From: Gracilimonas sp965227785
GTDB lineage: Bacteria; Bacteroidota; Rhodothermia; Balneolales; Balneolaceae
Length of the DNA stretch: 64,000 bases
NCBI RefSeq assembly: GCF_965227785.1
Contig: NZ_OZ245785.1
Location: forward strand, 2,976,001 to 3,040,000
Direction: 5' to 3'
Shown one piece after another: positions 10,001 through 15,910 of the stretch. Each line of letters starts with the position of its first letter. The first letter of the stretch is position 1. A program made the position numbers and the translations under genes. The notes below the pieces were generated by a model, which searched no databases, had not been told where the DNA came from, and saw only the letters and a program-made list of their open reading frames with translations.

Positions 10001-10187
10001 ATAGCTTAACTTGTTTTAAACCTTCACAGCTCGAGGTGGCAATTTCGTTTAAAGCCCAAAGAGTGTATTTATTTACATTGGTTTCCCCAGTTAGTTGCGC
10101 CGCATAATGAGCAACTTGCATTTTAGTTTGTTCGGCAATATCAGCAGAATCTGGTAAAAATATTAATGCAAGAAATAGGTAGATCAA
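7098..10187 (-). CDS. Exported TPR-CHAT caspase-like protease with C-terminal membrane anchor
   Basis: Putative cysteine protease of the CHAT family. Order of parts (numbered from TTG 10187): hydrophobic leader 2-16; TPR-rich helical region about 150-530; charged helix about 570-630; CHAT domain about 740-1000 with His856 in LVHVATHS and Cys906 in LNSCSSGSG, the expected dyad; membrane segment about 1006-1022; basic tail YKKENAK. The leader and C-terminal anchor place the protease outside the cytoplasm. The start is uncertain: no ATG fits, an in-frame TAA lies 9 bases upstream, and GTG 10207 in another frame would give a better leader if one base were added. It follows the lipoprotein array and is probably in its operon. 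Natural substrates are unknown. Confidence 0.85.
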   Translation of the reverse strand: MIYLFLALIFLPDSADIAEQTKMQVAHYAAQLTGETNVNKYTLWALNEIATSSCEGLKQVKLYSSTSPEYLSNYQNFSCSTISDIKKYDFENPWSPTQQKLFSDVQNGDISLKPGDIEFNSPLLFHYHLLMSPNVREYYSTEYLEQALVSWLELKSDYQNKRSGSYALLLSNIIRSAYALDNFSVVIKNYAEFVENEYIPNSKTKQRLLGAIDYTLYATGNYDKSLEVSREYLEPLTIFLGIESSLYSIKLTQGASLFSLGKYQESKKIYEVLYNQTLSFENQYSLFTNLGINYLKLGQSDKYIDFQLRALEQDISSYSSLLGIYRNLFIYYSSINDVNTALNYINKAREVATEHQDPTELALINSFLGSFYWNNYKDAEKALANFDAASKVLSAEDNYDTYTDLLIEKGIILNNIDSLSKARELFQSAKELTLSRSDTPDYLDAVVNLTVIDLKQNRIKDAAKNLEDIQLYSLDNMDFELSVKYQTVKSNYLRVTGNDRAAIDNLLPIIDQVIDRAKNNTDAQEGYWSVADEYLDAFELIVELLIDNNRSPEALTILDRLKTINDATLYNSPLVKASKLSEEELAEEKRLNQRIQSLRKKYLNANEEERFQINAEIDRISAIREQILADVNLDKEEPLPPIWSIQRSLDEDELLLHFTEVGTKLYVSYLTSSQVRIKYYTFDKQRQALFSQIGDNLASGRTNLLELYQLHEILDLRNIPNQIKQISVVPDNYLYRIPLEVLPTQKPDSPISFGSTRYLIEDYHFRYFTSLKEFDSNQRSFSAYTDTDFSGFAISNFQNFDGANLPSLPYATIETNNITNVLSSFNNKKVFMGDAATKNIFKQKVGTSRLVHVATHSEVSEQDPLFSTIYLRNSSDSDTLQSDQALYAYELFDTPLNSEFIMLNSCSSGSGSYIQGSGIMGISRALRYAGAKSLALNLWSVNDKVASEFATDFYDLLNEGETKSEAIRQAKLNQLKRANANPHFWGAYMMIGNPSPVTDKSTHAGLMFSLLALTMLITGFVTYKKENAK

Positions 10188-10251
10188 AGAGTAAAGTGTT
10201 TATGCACTCAGGTTTTCCCTGAAAGTTTAGATTATAGATAATGTACATTAT

Positions 10252-10440
10252 TTACCAGGGACGTTCTACAATAGGCTTCACGTCGTTACCGCCGGAGAAT
10301 ACGCCGTTGTCGGTGGTGGTGGTTTCGATGGTCGGCTGACTGGTCAGTTCGTCGTTAAGGGAAGCGTCGGTAACCGAAGCACATCCGAATGACAGAGAAA
10401 CGATAGCAATGAGGGCGAAAAGAGATTTAACAGATTTCAT
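10252..10440 (-). CDS. Tandem small lipoprotein, copy 4 (last, next to CHAT gene)
   Basis: 62-residue precursor, identical in sequence to the other three copies. The signal peptide ends in the lipobox LSFGC, so Cys20 would be lipidated and a 43-residue acidic, Thr/Ser-rich chain exported, ending in VKPIVERPW. No family recognised. This copy stops with TAA and its downstream flank is unique, which marks the end of the array; the CHAT frame begins about 65 bases on. Its coding sequence is base-identical to copy 3. Confidence 0.8.
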   Translation of the reverse strand: MKSVKSLFALIAIVSLSFGCASVTDASLNDELTSQPTIETTTTDNGVFSGGNDVKPIVERPW

Positions 10441-10489
10441 GATAATAATGATTTTGTAGTTAATTGAGTTAAGTGGTTGTTAGGATGAA

Positions 10490-10678
10490 CTACCAGGGAC
10501 GTTCTACAATAGGCTTCACGTCGTTACCGCCGGAGAATACGCCGTTGTCGGTGGTGGTGGTTTCGATGGTCGGCTGACTGGTCAGTTCGTCGTTAAGGGA
10601 AGCGTCGGTAACCGAAGCACATCCGAATGACAGAGAAACGATAGCAATGAGGGCGAAAAGAGATTTAACAGATTTCAT
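10490..10678 (-). CDS. Tandem small lipoprotein, copy 3
   Basis: Identical protein to copies 1, 2 and 4. It stops with TAG and is separated from its neighbours by the same 49-base spacer. In coding DNA it matches copy 4 and differs from copy 2 at two synonymous sites, an Ala codon (GCT for GCC) and an Ile codon (ATT for ATC). Confidence 0.8.
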   Translation of the reverse strand: MKSVKSLFALIAIVSLSFGCASVTDASLNDELTSQPTIETTTTDNGVFSGGNDVKPIVERPW

Positions 10679-10727
10679 GATAATAATGATTTTGTAGTTA
10701 ATTGAGTTAAGTGGTTGTTAGGATGAA

Positions 10728-10916
10728 CTACCAGGGACGTTCTACAATAGGCTTCACGTCGTTACCGCCGGAGAATACGCCGTTGTCGGTGGTGGTGGTT
10801 TCGATGGTCGGCTGACTGGTCAGTTCGTCGTTAAGGGAGGCGTCGGTAACCGAAGCACATCCGAATGACAGAGAAACGATAGCGATGAGGGCGAAAAGAG
10901 ATTTAACAGATTTCAT
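10728..10916 (-). CDS. Tandem small lipoprotein, copy 2
   Basis: Identical 62-residue product. It shares its Ala and Ile codon variants with copy 1 and its Phe codon variant (TTC) with copies 3 and 4, so it is intermediate between the two ends of the array. This pattern fits stepwise tandem duplication or gene conversion. Confidence 0.8.
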   Translation of the reverse strand: MKSVKSLFALIAIVSLSFGCASVTDASLNDELTSQPTIETTTTDNGVFSGGNDVKPIVERPW

Positions 10917-10965
10917 GATAATAATGATTTTGTAGTTAATTGAGTTAAGTGGTTGTTAGGATGAA

Positions 10966-11154
10966 CTACCAGGGACGTTCTACAATAGGCTTCACGTCGT
11001 TACCGCCGGAAAATACGCCGTTGTCGGTGGTGGTGGTTTCGATGGTCGGCTGACTGGTCAGTTCGTCGTTAAGGGAGGCGTCGGTAACCGAAGCACATCC
11101 GAATGACAGAGAAACGATAGCGATGAGGGCGAAAAGAGATTTAACAGATTTCAT
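10966..11154 (-). CDS. Tandem small lipoprotein, copy 1 (first in transcript)
   Basis: First copy, directly behind the two promoter-like motifs. The product is identical to the others: positively charged MKSVKS start, hydrophobic core, lipobox FGC at residue 20, then an exported 43-residue chain with a TTTT run, GGNDVKP and C-terminal Trp. A Phe codon is TTT here and TTC in the other copies. Its upstream flank diverges from the spacer immediately before the ATG. The frame can be extended upstream to 11238, but this would run through the proximal promoter motif, so ATG 11154 is chosen. Possible roles are envelope sensor, protease substrate or secreted signal; none is shown by sequence alone. 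Confidence 0.82.
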   Translation of the reverse strand: MKSVKSLFALIAIVSLSFGCASVTDASLNDELTSQPTIETTTTDNGVFSGGNDVKPIVERPW

Positions 11155-11191
11155 GTATATATTATTTAAGTGATCAAAATATGGGTTAAGT

Positions 11192-11220
11192 ACAAGAGTA
11201 CTTTGAATTCTATTTGTTAC
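11192..11220 (-). promoter_or_regulatory. Proximal bipartite ECF-type promoter-like motif of the lipoprotein array
   Basis: Read on the reverse strand: GTAACAAA (11220-11213), 12 bases, TACTCTTGT (11200-11192). If the boxes are -35 and -10, the start would fall near 11185, giving a leader of about 30 bases to ATG 11154. It matches the element at 6061-6089 in both boxes and spacing. The 329-base gap 11155-11483 holds this element, its distal partner and the 5' region of the sigma gene. Confidence 0.7.
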
Positions 11221-11271
11221 AAATTTTTCAAAAGTCAATTTTTTATTTGTAAAACATAGATATACTCCAGT

Positions 11272-11300
11272 ATAAGAGTGTTTTTTAACCTATTTGTTAC
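11272..11300 (-). promoter_or_regulatory. Distal bipartite ECF-type promoter-like motif of the lipoprotein array
   Basis: Reverse strand: GTAACAAA (11300-11293), 12 bases, CACTCTTAT (11280-11272). It is exactly 80 bases upstream of the proximal copy. Five bases before the first box (ATGT) also match the 6061 element. Confidence 0.6.
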
Positions 11301-11483
11301 ACATCTAATCTAAATTTTAATATTTATAGCTGCCACTAAAAGATTAAAAAGGATTAATAATTCAAAAAAAATGACTTATTATTGAAGCTGTTAACATTTT
11401 GACAGATTATAAGATGCGATAATCACATGCCGGTTATCACATAAGGAAAAGGCACAAAGAGTGCTGAAAATTTTAATTAGTGG

Positions 11484-12056
11484 TTGGTTAGTTTGGCACA
11501 ACTCAGAGTCGATTATTCAGAATTAGTAGAAGCGCTCCAGAAGGGGAATGATGAAAAAGCCAGTGAGCTTTTGTCAGAAGTAATCCCAAGGCTTGAAGAT
11601 TACCTTCAGGTAGTGATGAGTGCGGAAGCCAACGCTGCAAAAGAATGTGTTCAGCAGGCCTTTTTAGATGTGTTCGAGCAGGTTAGGAAAAACAACATCA
11701 AGAATAGTAAGTACATCTTTAGTTATCTGATCAAAGCTTGTCGCCACGAATACCTTCGTTATGTAAAGCGACAACATAAGTTTAATTACGACGATGAAGC
11801 TTTTAATGAAGTATATGAGCCCGAAGAACAGTTTAGGAATTTACTGGATAAAGAACGACAACGAATACTAGAAGAATGCTTGAGTGAACTTCGAAAGAAA
11901 TCACGTGAGTTTATTGAGTATTTCATGGATAAACCGGATGCCAGCACCGATGATGCCGTTCAGGAGTTCGACCTTTCTAACGCTAATGTACGCACCCGAA
12001 AGCACCGGATTTTAAGTCGTCTTCATCACTGTTATAAACGCAAATCTAATCAATAG
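11484..12056 (+). CDS. ECF-type RNA polymerase sigma factor (sigma-70 family, divergent)
   Basis: Probable alternative sigma factor. Residues about 48-100 match region 2 (AKECVQQAFLDVFEQVR, then YLIKACRHEYLRYVKRQ), and residues about 128-185 match a region 4 helix-turn-helix (ILEECLSELRKKSREFIEYF, then VRTRKHRILSRLHHCYKR). Length of about 190 residues is normal for ECF sigma factors. No ATG is available: an in-frame TAG at 11478 precedes TTG 11484 and TTG 11493, and the second gives a natural MAQLRVDYSEL start. It is divergent from the lipoprotein array, and the array motifs are the obvious candidates for its promoters. No copy of that motif was seen in front of this gene, so autoregulation is not evident. 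Confidence 0.8.
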   Translation: MVSLAQLRVDYSELVEALQKGNDEKASELLSEVIPRLEDYLQVVMSAEANAAKECVQQAFLDVFEQVRKNNIKNSKYIFSYLIKACRHEYLRYVKRQHKFNYDDEAFNEVYEPEEQFRNLLDKERQRILEECLSELRKKSREFIEYFMDKPDASTDDAVQEFDLSNANVRTRKHRILSRLHHCYKRKSNQ

Positions 12057-12058
12057 GA

Positions 12059-12667
12059 TCAGAAGTTAATCCTGAAACCGGAAGCAGTTATCTCTACGTT
12101 TTCGGTGAGCTGTAGCAAATCGGTAGTAATGGGGCTATGCATTAGATACAGTACAATGTCGAAAGCGAGTAAGAATCCGCCCTGCAGTATGAGTGATTTA
12201 CCATAGCCTTCCAGTCGGCTGGATTCTTTTCGAATTCCCCGCTCCCAAAGCCAGGCACCTGCAGCCATATAACCTACATCCAATCCGGCGTTCAAGAGCA
12301 AAATCTGATCCAGTTTCCTGAGTTCATTTAGGGATTGAGTATAACTTAGTGCAGAAACATCAACCTGAGAAATACTATAGAGAGCAAAGCCGGCGATGCC
12401 TGCATTTACAAGATTCCACCCTGCATTCATTTGATGAAAATATTTGGTCGGTTTCTCGCTCAAGAAATGCCCGGTTGAGCCGGATAAAATATTCAAAATT
12501 GCCCAACTTCCGAGAAAAATCATTCCCTTTTTTTGCAAATCATATGATTTTTGTGCGTAGAATTGAGCGTCAAAAGTGCCATTTTGTGCGTGTAATATTT
12601 CAGGAGAAATGAAAAAATACGCGGCAAAAAAAAGGAAGTTGAGTGGCAAAATTTGCTTGTAACACAT
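12059..12667 (-). CDS. Putative membrane protein of unknown function
   Basis: No family recognised with certainty. 202 residues with a signal peptide ending near LHAQNG, then about four hydrophobic segments (GMIFLGSWAILNILSG, AGWNLVNAGIAGFALYSIS, LLLNAGLDVGYMAAGAWLW, LILQGGFLLAFDIVLYLM), and a polar C-terminus. It converges on the sigma gene with 2 bases between stops. It lies 12 bases after the PdeM gene and may be co-transcribed with the repair pair, though nothing in it suggests DNA repair. Confidence 0.75.
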   Translation of the reverse strand: MCYKQILPLNFLFFAAYFFISPEILHAQNGTFDAQFYAQKSYDLQKKGMIFLGSWAILNILSGSTGHFLSEKPTKYFHQMNAGWNLVNAGIAGFALYSISQVDVSALSYTQSLNELRKLDQILLLNAGLDVGYMAAGAWLWERGIRKESSRLEGYGKSLILQGGFLLAFDIVLYLMHSPITTDLLQLTENVEITASGFRINF

Positions 12668-12679
12668 TTTTAGTCGAGG

Positions 12680-13345
12680 CTAATAATTGAGGGGTATTTG
12701 AATAACTTTTTGCTCAACAATCGCAAAAACAGATTCATTCTGTGCGGGATAAATTCGATAGCTGCCCGTGAAGCTTCCAAATGCCGGAAGCAGTGCAGAA
12801 TTGGCTCCAAAGTAAAAGCAGGATACATGAAGGCTCTGACGTCCCTTCCCCTTCAGCTTTACAGCCGGATGTATATGACCGGATATGCTATAGGAATTAG
12901 AATCCCGGTTTTCAGACTCATCATGGAGAAAAGTAAATGGGGGCGCCTGAAACTGATTAACACAATTTAAACCCATTTTCTCATATTCAAAGCCCGTTAA
13001 GAGGTCATGATTTCCGATGGTTAGTATCATTTCTGTAGCCGCATGGGCTTGTCTCCATTCTTTAAATTGCTCAACCTCAATATTCGATTCACTGTGAAAG
13101 AGATCTCCAAGAAAGAGTATTTTTGCCGGTTCTAACTTTTCAACAAGTTTGTTTAGCCGGAGTATATTAGACTGATTTACAGTACTTGGTACCGCAATAC
13201 CATGTTTGCGGAAGTGTCCGGATTTACCGATGTGCACATCCGAAACCACTAACATGTTCTGTTCTTTCCAGAACAATGCTTTCTGAGGGAGCAACTGAAA
13301 AGTCTGTTCTTTTAACCTAAACTCTTGGATGTTCTTCAAACTCAT
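12680..13345 (-). CDS. pdeM: Ligase-associated DNA damage response endonuclease PdeM-like
   Basis: Calcineurin-like metallophosphoesterase of the family found beside Lhr-type helicases. Metal-binding motifs are VVSDVHIGKSGHFRKHG, FLGDLFHS, IGNHDLL and SGHIHPAVK, in the expected order over 221 residues. The ATG overlaps the helicase stop by 4 bases (ATGA), so the two are translationally linked. In other genomes the set includes an ATP-dependent ligase and an exonuclease; neither is next to it here. The presumed role is processing of damaged DNA ends. Confidence 0.88.
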   Translation of the reverse strand: MSLKNIQEFRLKEQTFQLLPQKALFWKEQNMLVVSDVHIGKSGHFRKHGIAVPSTVNQSNILRLNKLVEKLEPAKILFLGDLFHSESNIEVEQFKEWRQAHAATEMILTIGNHDLLTGFEYEKMGLNCVNQFQAPPFTFLHDESENRDSNSYSISGHIHPAVKLKGKGRQSLHVSCFYFGANSALLPAFGSFTGSYRIYPAQNESVFAIVEQKVIQIPLNY

Positions 13346-15798
13346 TTAACATATTTTTCTAATTGTAGCTGCATTTTTTGAATGCGGTCGGTCAGTTTTT
13401 CAGAGCTGAGCTTCTCTCTCAAGCGGTCAACCATAATCGGAAAAGCGTAGGGAGTAAATCGCTCAGTTAAATTGTAAATAATTTTCTGTTCGGAAATCTT
13501 CTTCAGGGCTTTTCGGAGGCGAACTTCATCAAGTTGTATGCTCATTACCTCATCAAAAGCTTGCTGAATAAGTAAATGTTCGGGTTCATGTTCCATAAAT
13601 ACATCGAAAAAAAGGCTGCTCGACATTTGCAGGTGCTTGTTGGTTTTAGGCTGTCCCGGAAATCCCTGAAACACCAATCCTGCTATCTGGCAGATTTCTC
13701 GAAACCTGCGCTTAGCCAGTTCGGCACTGTTGATGCTAGCCATAATATCATCAACAAGATTCTCTGAAGAAAAAAAATCGTTCTTCAGAGCCTCCCCGAT
13801 TGGAATATCCTGATCGGAAAGTAATTCAAACCCATAGTCATTCATAGCAATGGAGAATGTGATGGGAGTCATCTTAGAGAGCCGGTGGGCGATGAGAGCC
13901 GACATACCTTCATGCACATATCGCCCTTCAAATGGAAAGAAAAATACATGACATCCTTCACGGGAAAAAGATTTTTCAATCAGAAATTGATCCTGATCAG
14001 GAAGGATAGACCAATCCCGTTGTATGTCAAAAAGCGGGGCTAGCTTTAACAGCTCGATATCATCATAATCACCTGAAACGGCCTGATGCATTTTTTTTCG
14101 AAGAATATGGGTCATATTAGAAGACAGTGACATTCTTCCGCCCATATAGCTGGGAACTTTGGATGAACTACCCTTGGCTCTCCGAACATACACGGTCATG
14201 TCTTTCATCTTGACAAGCTCGAGATTACGCCCCGCAAACCAGAAGGTGTCTCCAATATTGAGTTGGGCGATGAACCATTCTTCTACAGCACCCAGAGATT
14301 TGCCACTCATATATTTTACCCTCAGCATAGCATCGCTGGCTATGGTGCCGATACTCATTCGATGCCGGCGGGCAATTTTGCGACTGGTTACTTTGTAAAG
14401 TCCGTCCTCATCAATTTCTACTTTAGAATATTCATTATATCGGCTGAGTGACCTGCCGCCAACAGTGATAAACTGAAGAATCTCTTTCCATTCCCTTTGT
14501 GAAAGCGATTGGTAGGCAAATGTCTTTTTTACTTCTTCAAAAATTTTATCCGGGAAAAACCCATCAGAGACACCCAATGTGACCAGATATTGAACAAGCA
14601 CATCATAAGGTTTAAGGATGGGATCACGGCTTTCCATTTCCTCAGAATTAATTGCCGACTTCAACGCTGCTGCTTCCACTAATTCCAGAGCATGGGTAGG
14701 GACAAAATAAATTCGACTTGTTGAGCCGGGCTGATGACCACTTCGTCCGGCACGTTGCATAAATCGGGCCACTCCTTTGGGACTTCCGATCTGGATGACG
14801 GTTTCTACAGGGGTGAAATCCACCCCCAAATCTAAACTTGAGGTGCAGACAACTGCTTTCAGAATTCCCTCATGTAGAGATTCTTCCACCCAATCCCTCA
14901 CTTTTCGATCTAAAGAGCCATGGTGAATGGCAACGGTTCCGGCTAAATCGGGCCGGACTTCCAGCAGATTCTGAAACCAAATTTCAGATTGAGCCCGTGT
15001 ATTCGTGAAGATAAGGGTAGACCGGCTTTCATCTATAATCGGGAGGATTTTGGGGAGTAGTTTCAGCCCCAGGTGACCATACCATGGGAAATTTTCCATC
15101 CCGTCGGGAAGAACTGAAATGGCTTCGATCTTTTTTTCCACATTTGCCTTCACGATAACAGCCTGCTTATGATTTGGCCCCAGCAATACATCCTTAGCTT
15201 CTTCAAGATTACCTATAGTTGCTGATATACCCCACACCTGCAATTCAGGACGTAATCCTCTTAATCGTGATAATCCCAGTTCCGTTTGGATGCCTCTTTT
15301 TGAACCAAGTAGTTCATGCCATTCATCAATAACTACCGTATCCAGGTTTTTGAAATGGCGCTCATAGTTTTTTTGAGCAAGAAGAATATGAACACTTTCC
15401 GGCGTAGTAATTAACACTTCCGGCATCTTCCGGTTTTGCTTTTGCTTTATGGATTGGGACACATCTCCGGTTCGCCGTCCGATTTCCCAAGGGATCCCCA
15501 TTTCATCAACAGAAGTTTGAAGGGCTTTCTGAATGTCTTTGGCAAGTGCTCTAAGCGGAGTGATCCATAGTACTTTCAGCCCGTTCTTTTCTTTGTGTTG
15601 GTAATCATCGGGATGCTCGTCAATCCATTTGATAAGATTCGGCATGAACAAGGCAAAGGTTTTACCACTACCGGTTGGTGCATTCAGTAGTCCCTGTTTC
15701 CCTTCAAGAAAGGCATCCCATACTTCCTGCTGAAAAGGAAAGACATCCCACTCTCGGGATTCGAACCACTGTTCAATAATTTCTGTGCCTTTACTCAT
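13342..15798 (-). CDS. Ligase-associated DEXH-box helicase (Lhr type)
   Basis: Superfamily 2 helicase of about 818 residues. Visible motifs: Walker A APTGSGKT near residue 36, motif Ia TPLRALAKD, TTPES, DEWHELLGSKRG (the DEVH/DEXH box), SATIGN, and motif VI QRAGRSGH. The C-terminal half carries the Lhr core winged-helix region. ATG 15798 (MSKGTEII) is used rather than TTG 15816. It is first in the operon with pdeM and divergent from acs. Confidence 0.9.
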   Translation of the reverse strand: MSKGTEIIEQWFESREWDVFPFQQEVWDAFLEGKQGLLNAPTGSGKTFALFMPNLIKWIDEHPDDYQHKEKNGLKVLWITPLRALAKDIQKALQTSVDEMGIPWEIGRRTGDVSQSIKQKQNRKMPEVLITTPESVHILLAQKNYERHFKNLDTVVIDEWHELLGSKRGIQTELGLSRLRGLRPELQVWGISATIGNLEEAKDVLLGPNHKQAVIVKANVEKKIEAISVLPDGMENFPWYGHLGLKLLPKILPIIDESRSTLIFTNTRAQSEIWFQNLLEVRPDLAGTVAIHHGSLDRKVRDWVEESLHEGILKAVVCTSSLDLGVDFTPVETVIQIGSPKGVARFMQRAGRSGHQPGSTSRIYFVPTHALELVEAAALKSAINSEEMESRDPILKPYDVLVQYLVTLGVSDGFFPDKIFEEVKKTFAYQSLSQREWKEILQFITVGGRSLSRYNEYSKVEIDEDGLYKVTSRKIARRHRMSIGTIASDAMLRVKYMSGKSLGAVEEWFIAQLNIGDTFWFAGRNLELVKMKDMTVYVRRAKGSSSKVPSYMGGRMSLSSNMTHILRKKMHQAVSGDYDDIELLKLAPLFDIQRDWSILPDQDQFLIEKSFSREGCHVFFFPFEGRYVHEGMSALIAHRLSKMTPITFSIAMNDYGFELLSDQDIPIGEALKNDFFSSENLVDDIMASINSAELAKRRFREICQIAGLVFQGFPGQPKTNKHLQMSSSLFFDVFMEHEPEHLLIQQAFDEVMSIQLDEVRLRKALKKISEQKIIYNLTERFTPYAFPIMVDRLREKLSSEKLTDRIQKMQLQLEKYVK

Positions 15799-15910
15799 CA
15801 ATAAAAATACGTTCAAAAAGGTTAAATCTTCTCAAAACGAGAGATTGACTTGATTATCCGCAAAAAAACCTTCAACATCAGCAAAATTGAATAACCAAAC
15901 TGAATAAAAA

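Larger units (their letters stand above)
10252..11154 (-). repeat. Four-copy tandem array, 238-bp period
   Basis: Four coding units with starts exactly 238 bp apart, made of a 189-bp gene plus a 49-bp spacer. The three spacers are identical. Only three variable positions are seen among the four genes and all are synonymous. The duplicated unit runs from within the stop codon to just upstream of the next start, so each copy keeps its own leader. Confidence 0.95.

Noticed and set aside
10184..10215. TACTCTTTG before the CHAT gene as a further copy of the sigma motif
   Set aside because: No GTAACAAA-like box at the required distance; the sequence there is ACCTGAGT.
10441..10489. TAACAA in the array spacers as internal promoters for each copy
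   Set aside because: Only the first box is partly matched and the second box is absent.
10252..11154. Regular repeats suggesting a CRISPR-like or VNTR array
   Set aside because: The period is 238 bp, the repeat is a complete lipoprotein gene and the spacers are identical, so it is gene tandem duplication.
11155..11238. N-terminal extension of the first lipoprotein copy to a 90-residue protein
   Set aside because: The extension runs across the proximal promoter-like motif and lacks similarity to the other copies; the ATG at 11154 begins the common signal peptide.
11398..11425. TTGACA with TAAT as a promoter of the sigma gene
   Set aside because: The gap is too short for a sigma-70 promoter and this clade mainly uses a TTG/TAnnTTTG type.
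11434..11443. TTATCACAT upstream of the sigma gene and again near 6190 as a shared operator
   Set aside because: Too short and too AT-rich to separate from chance.
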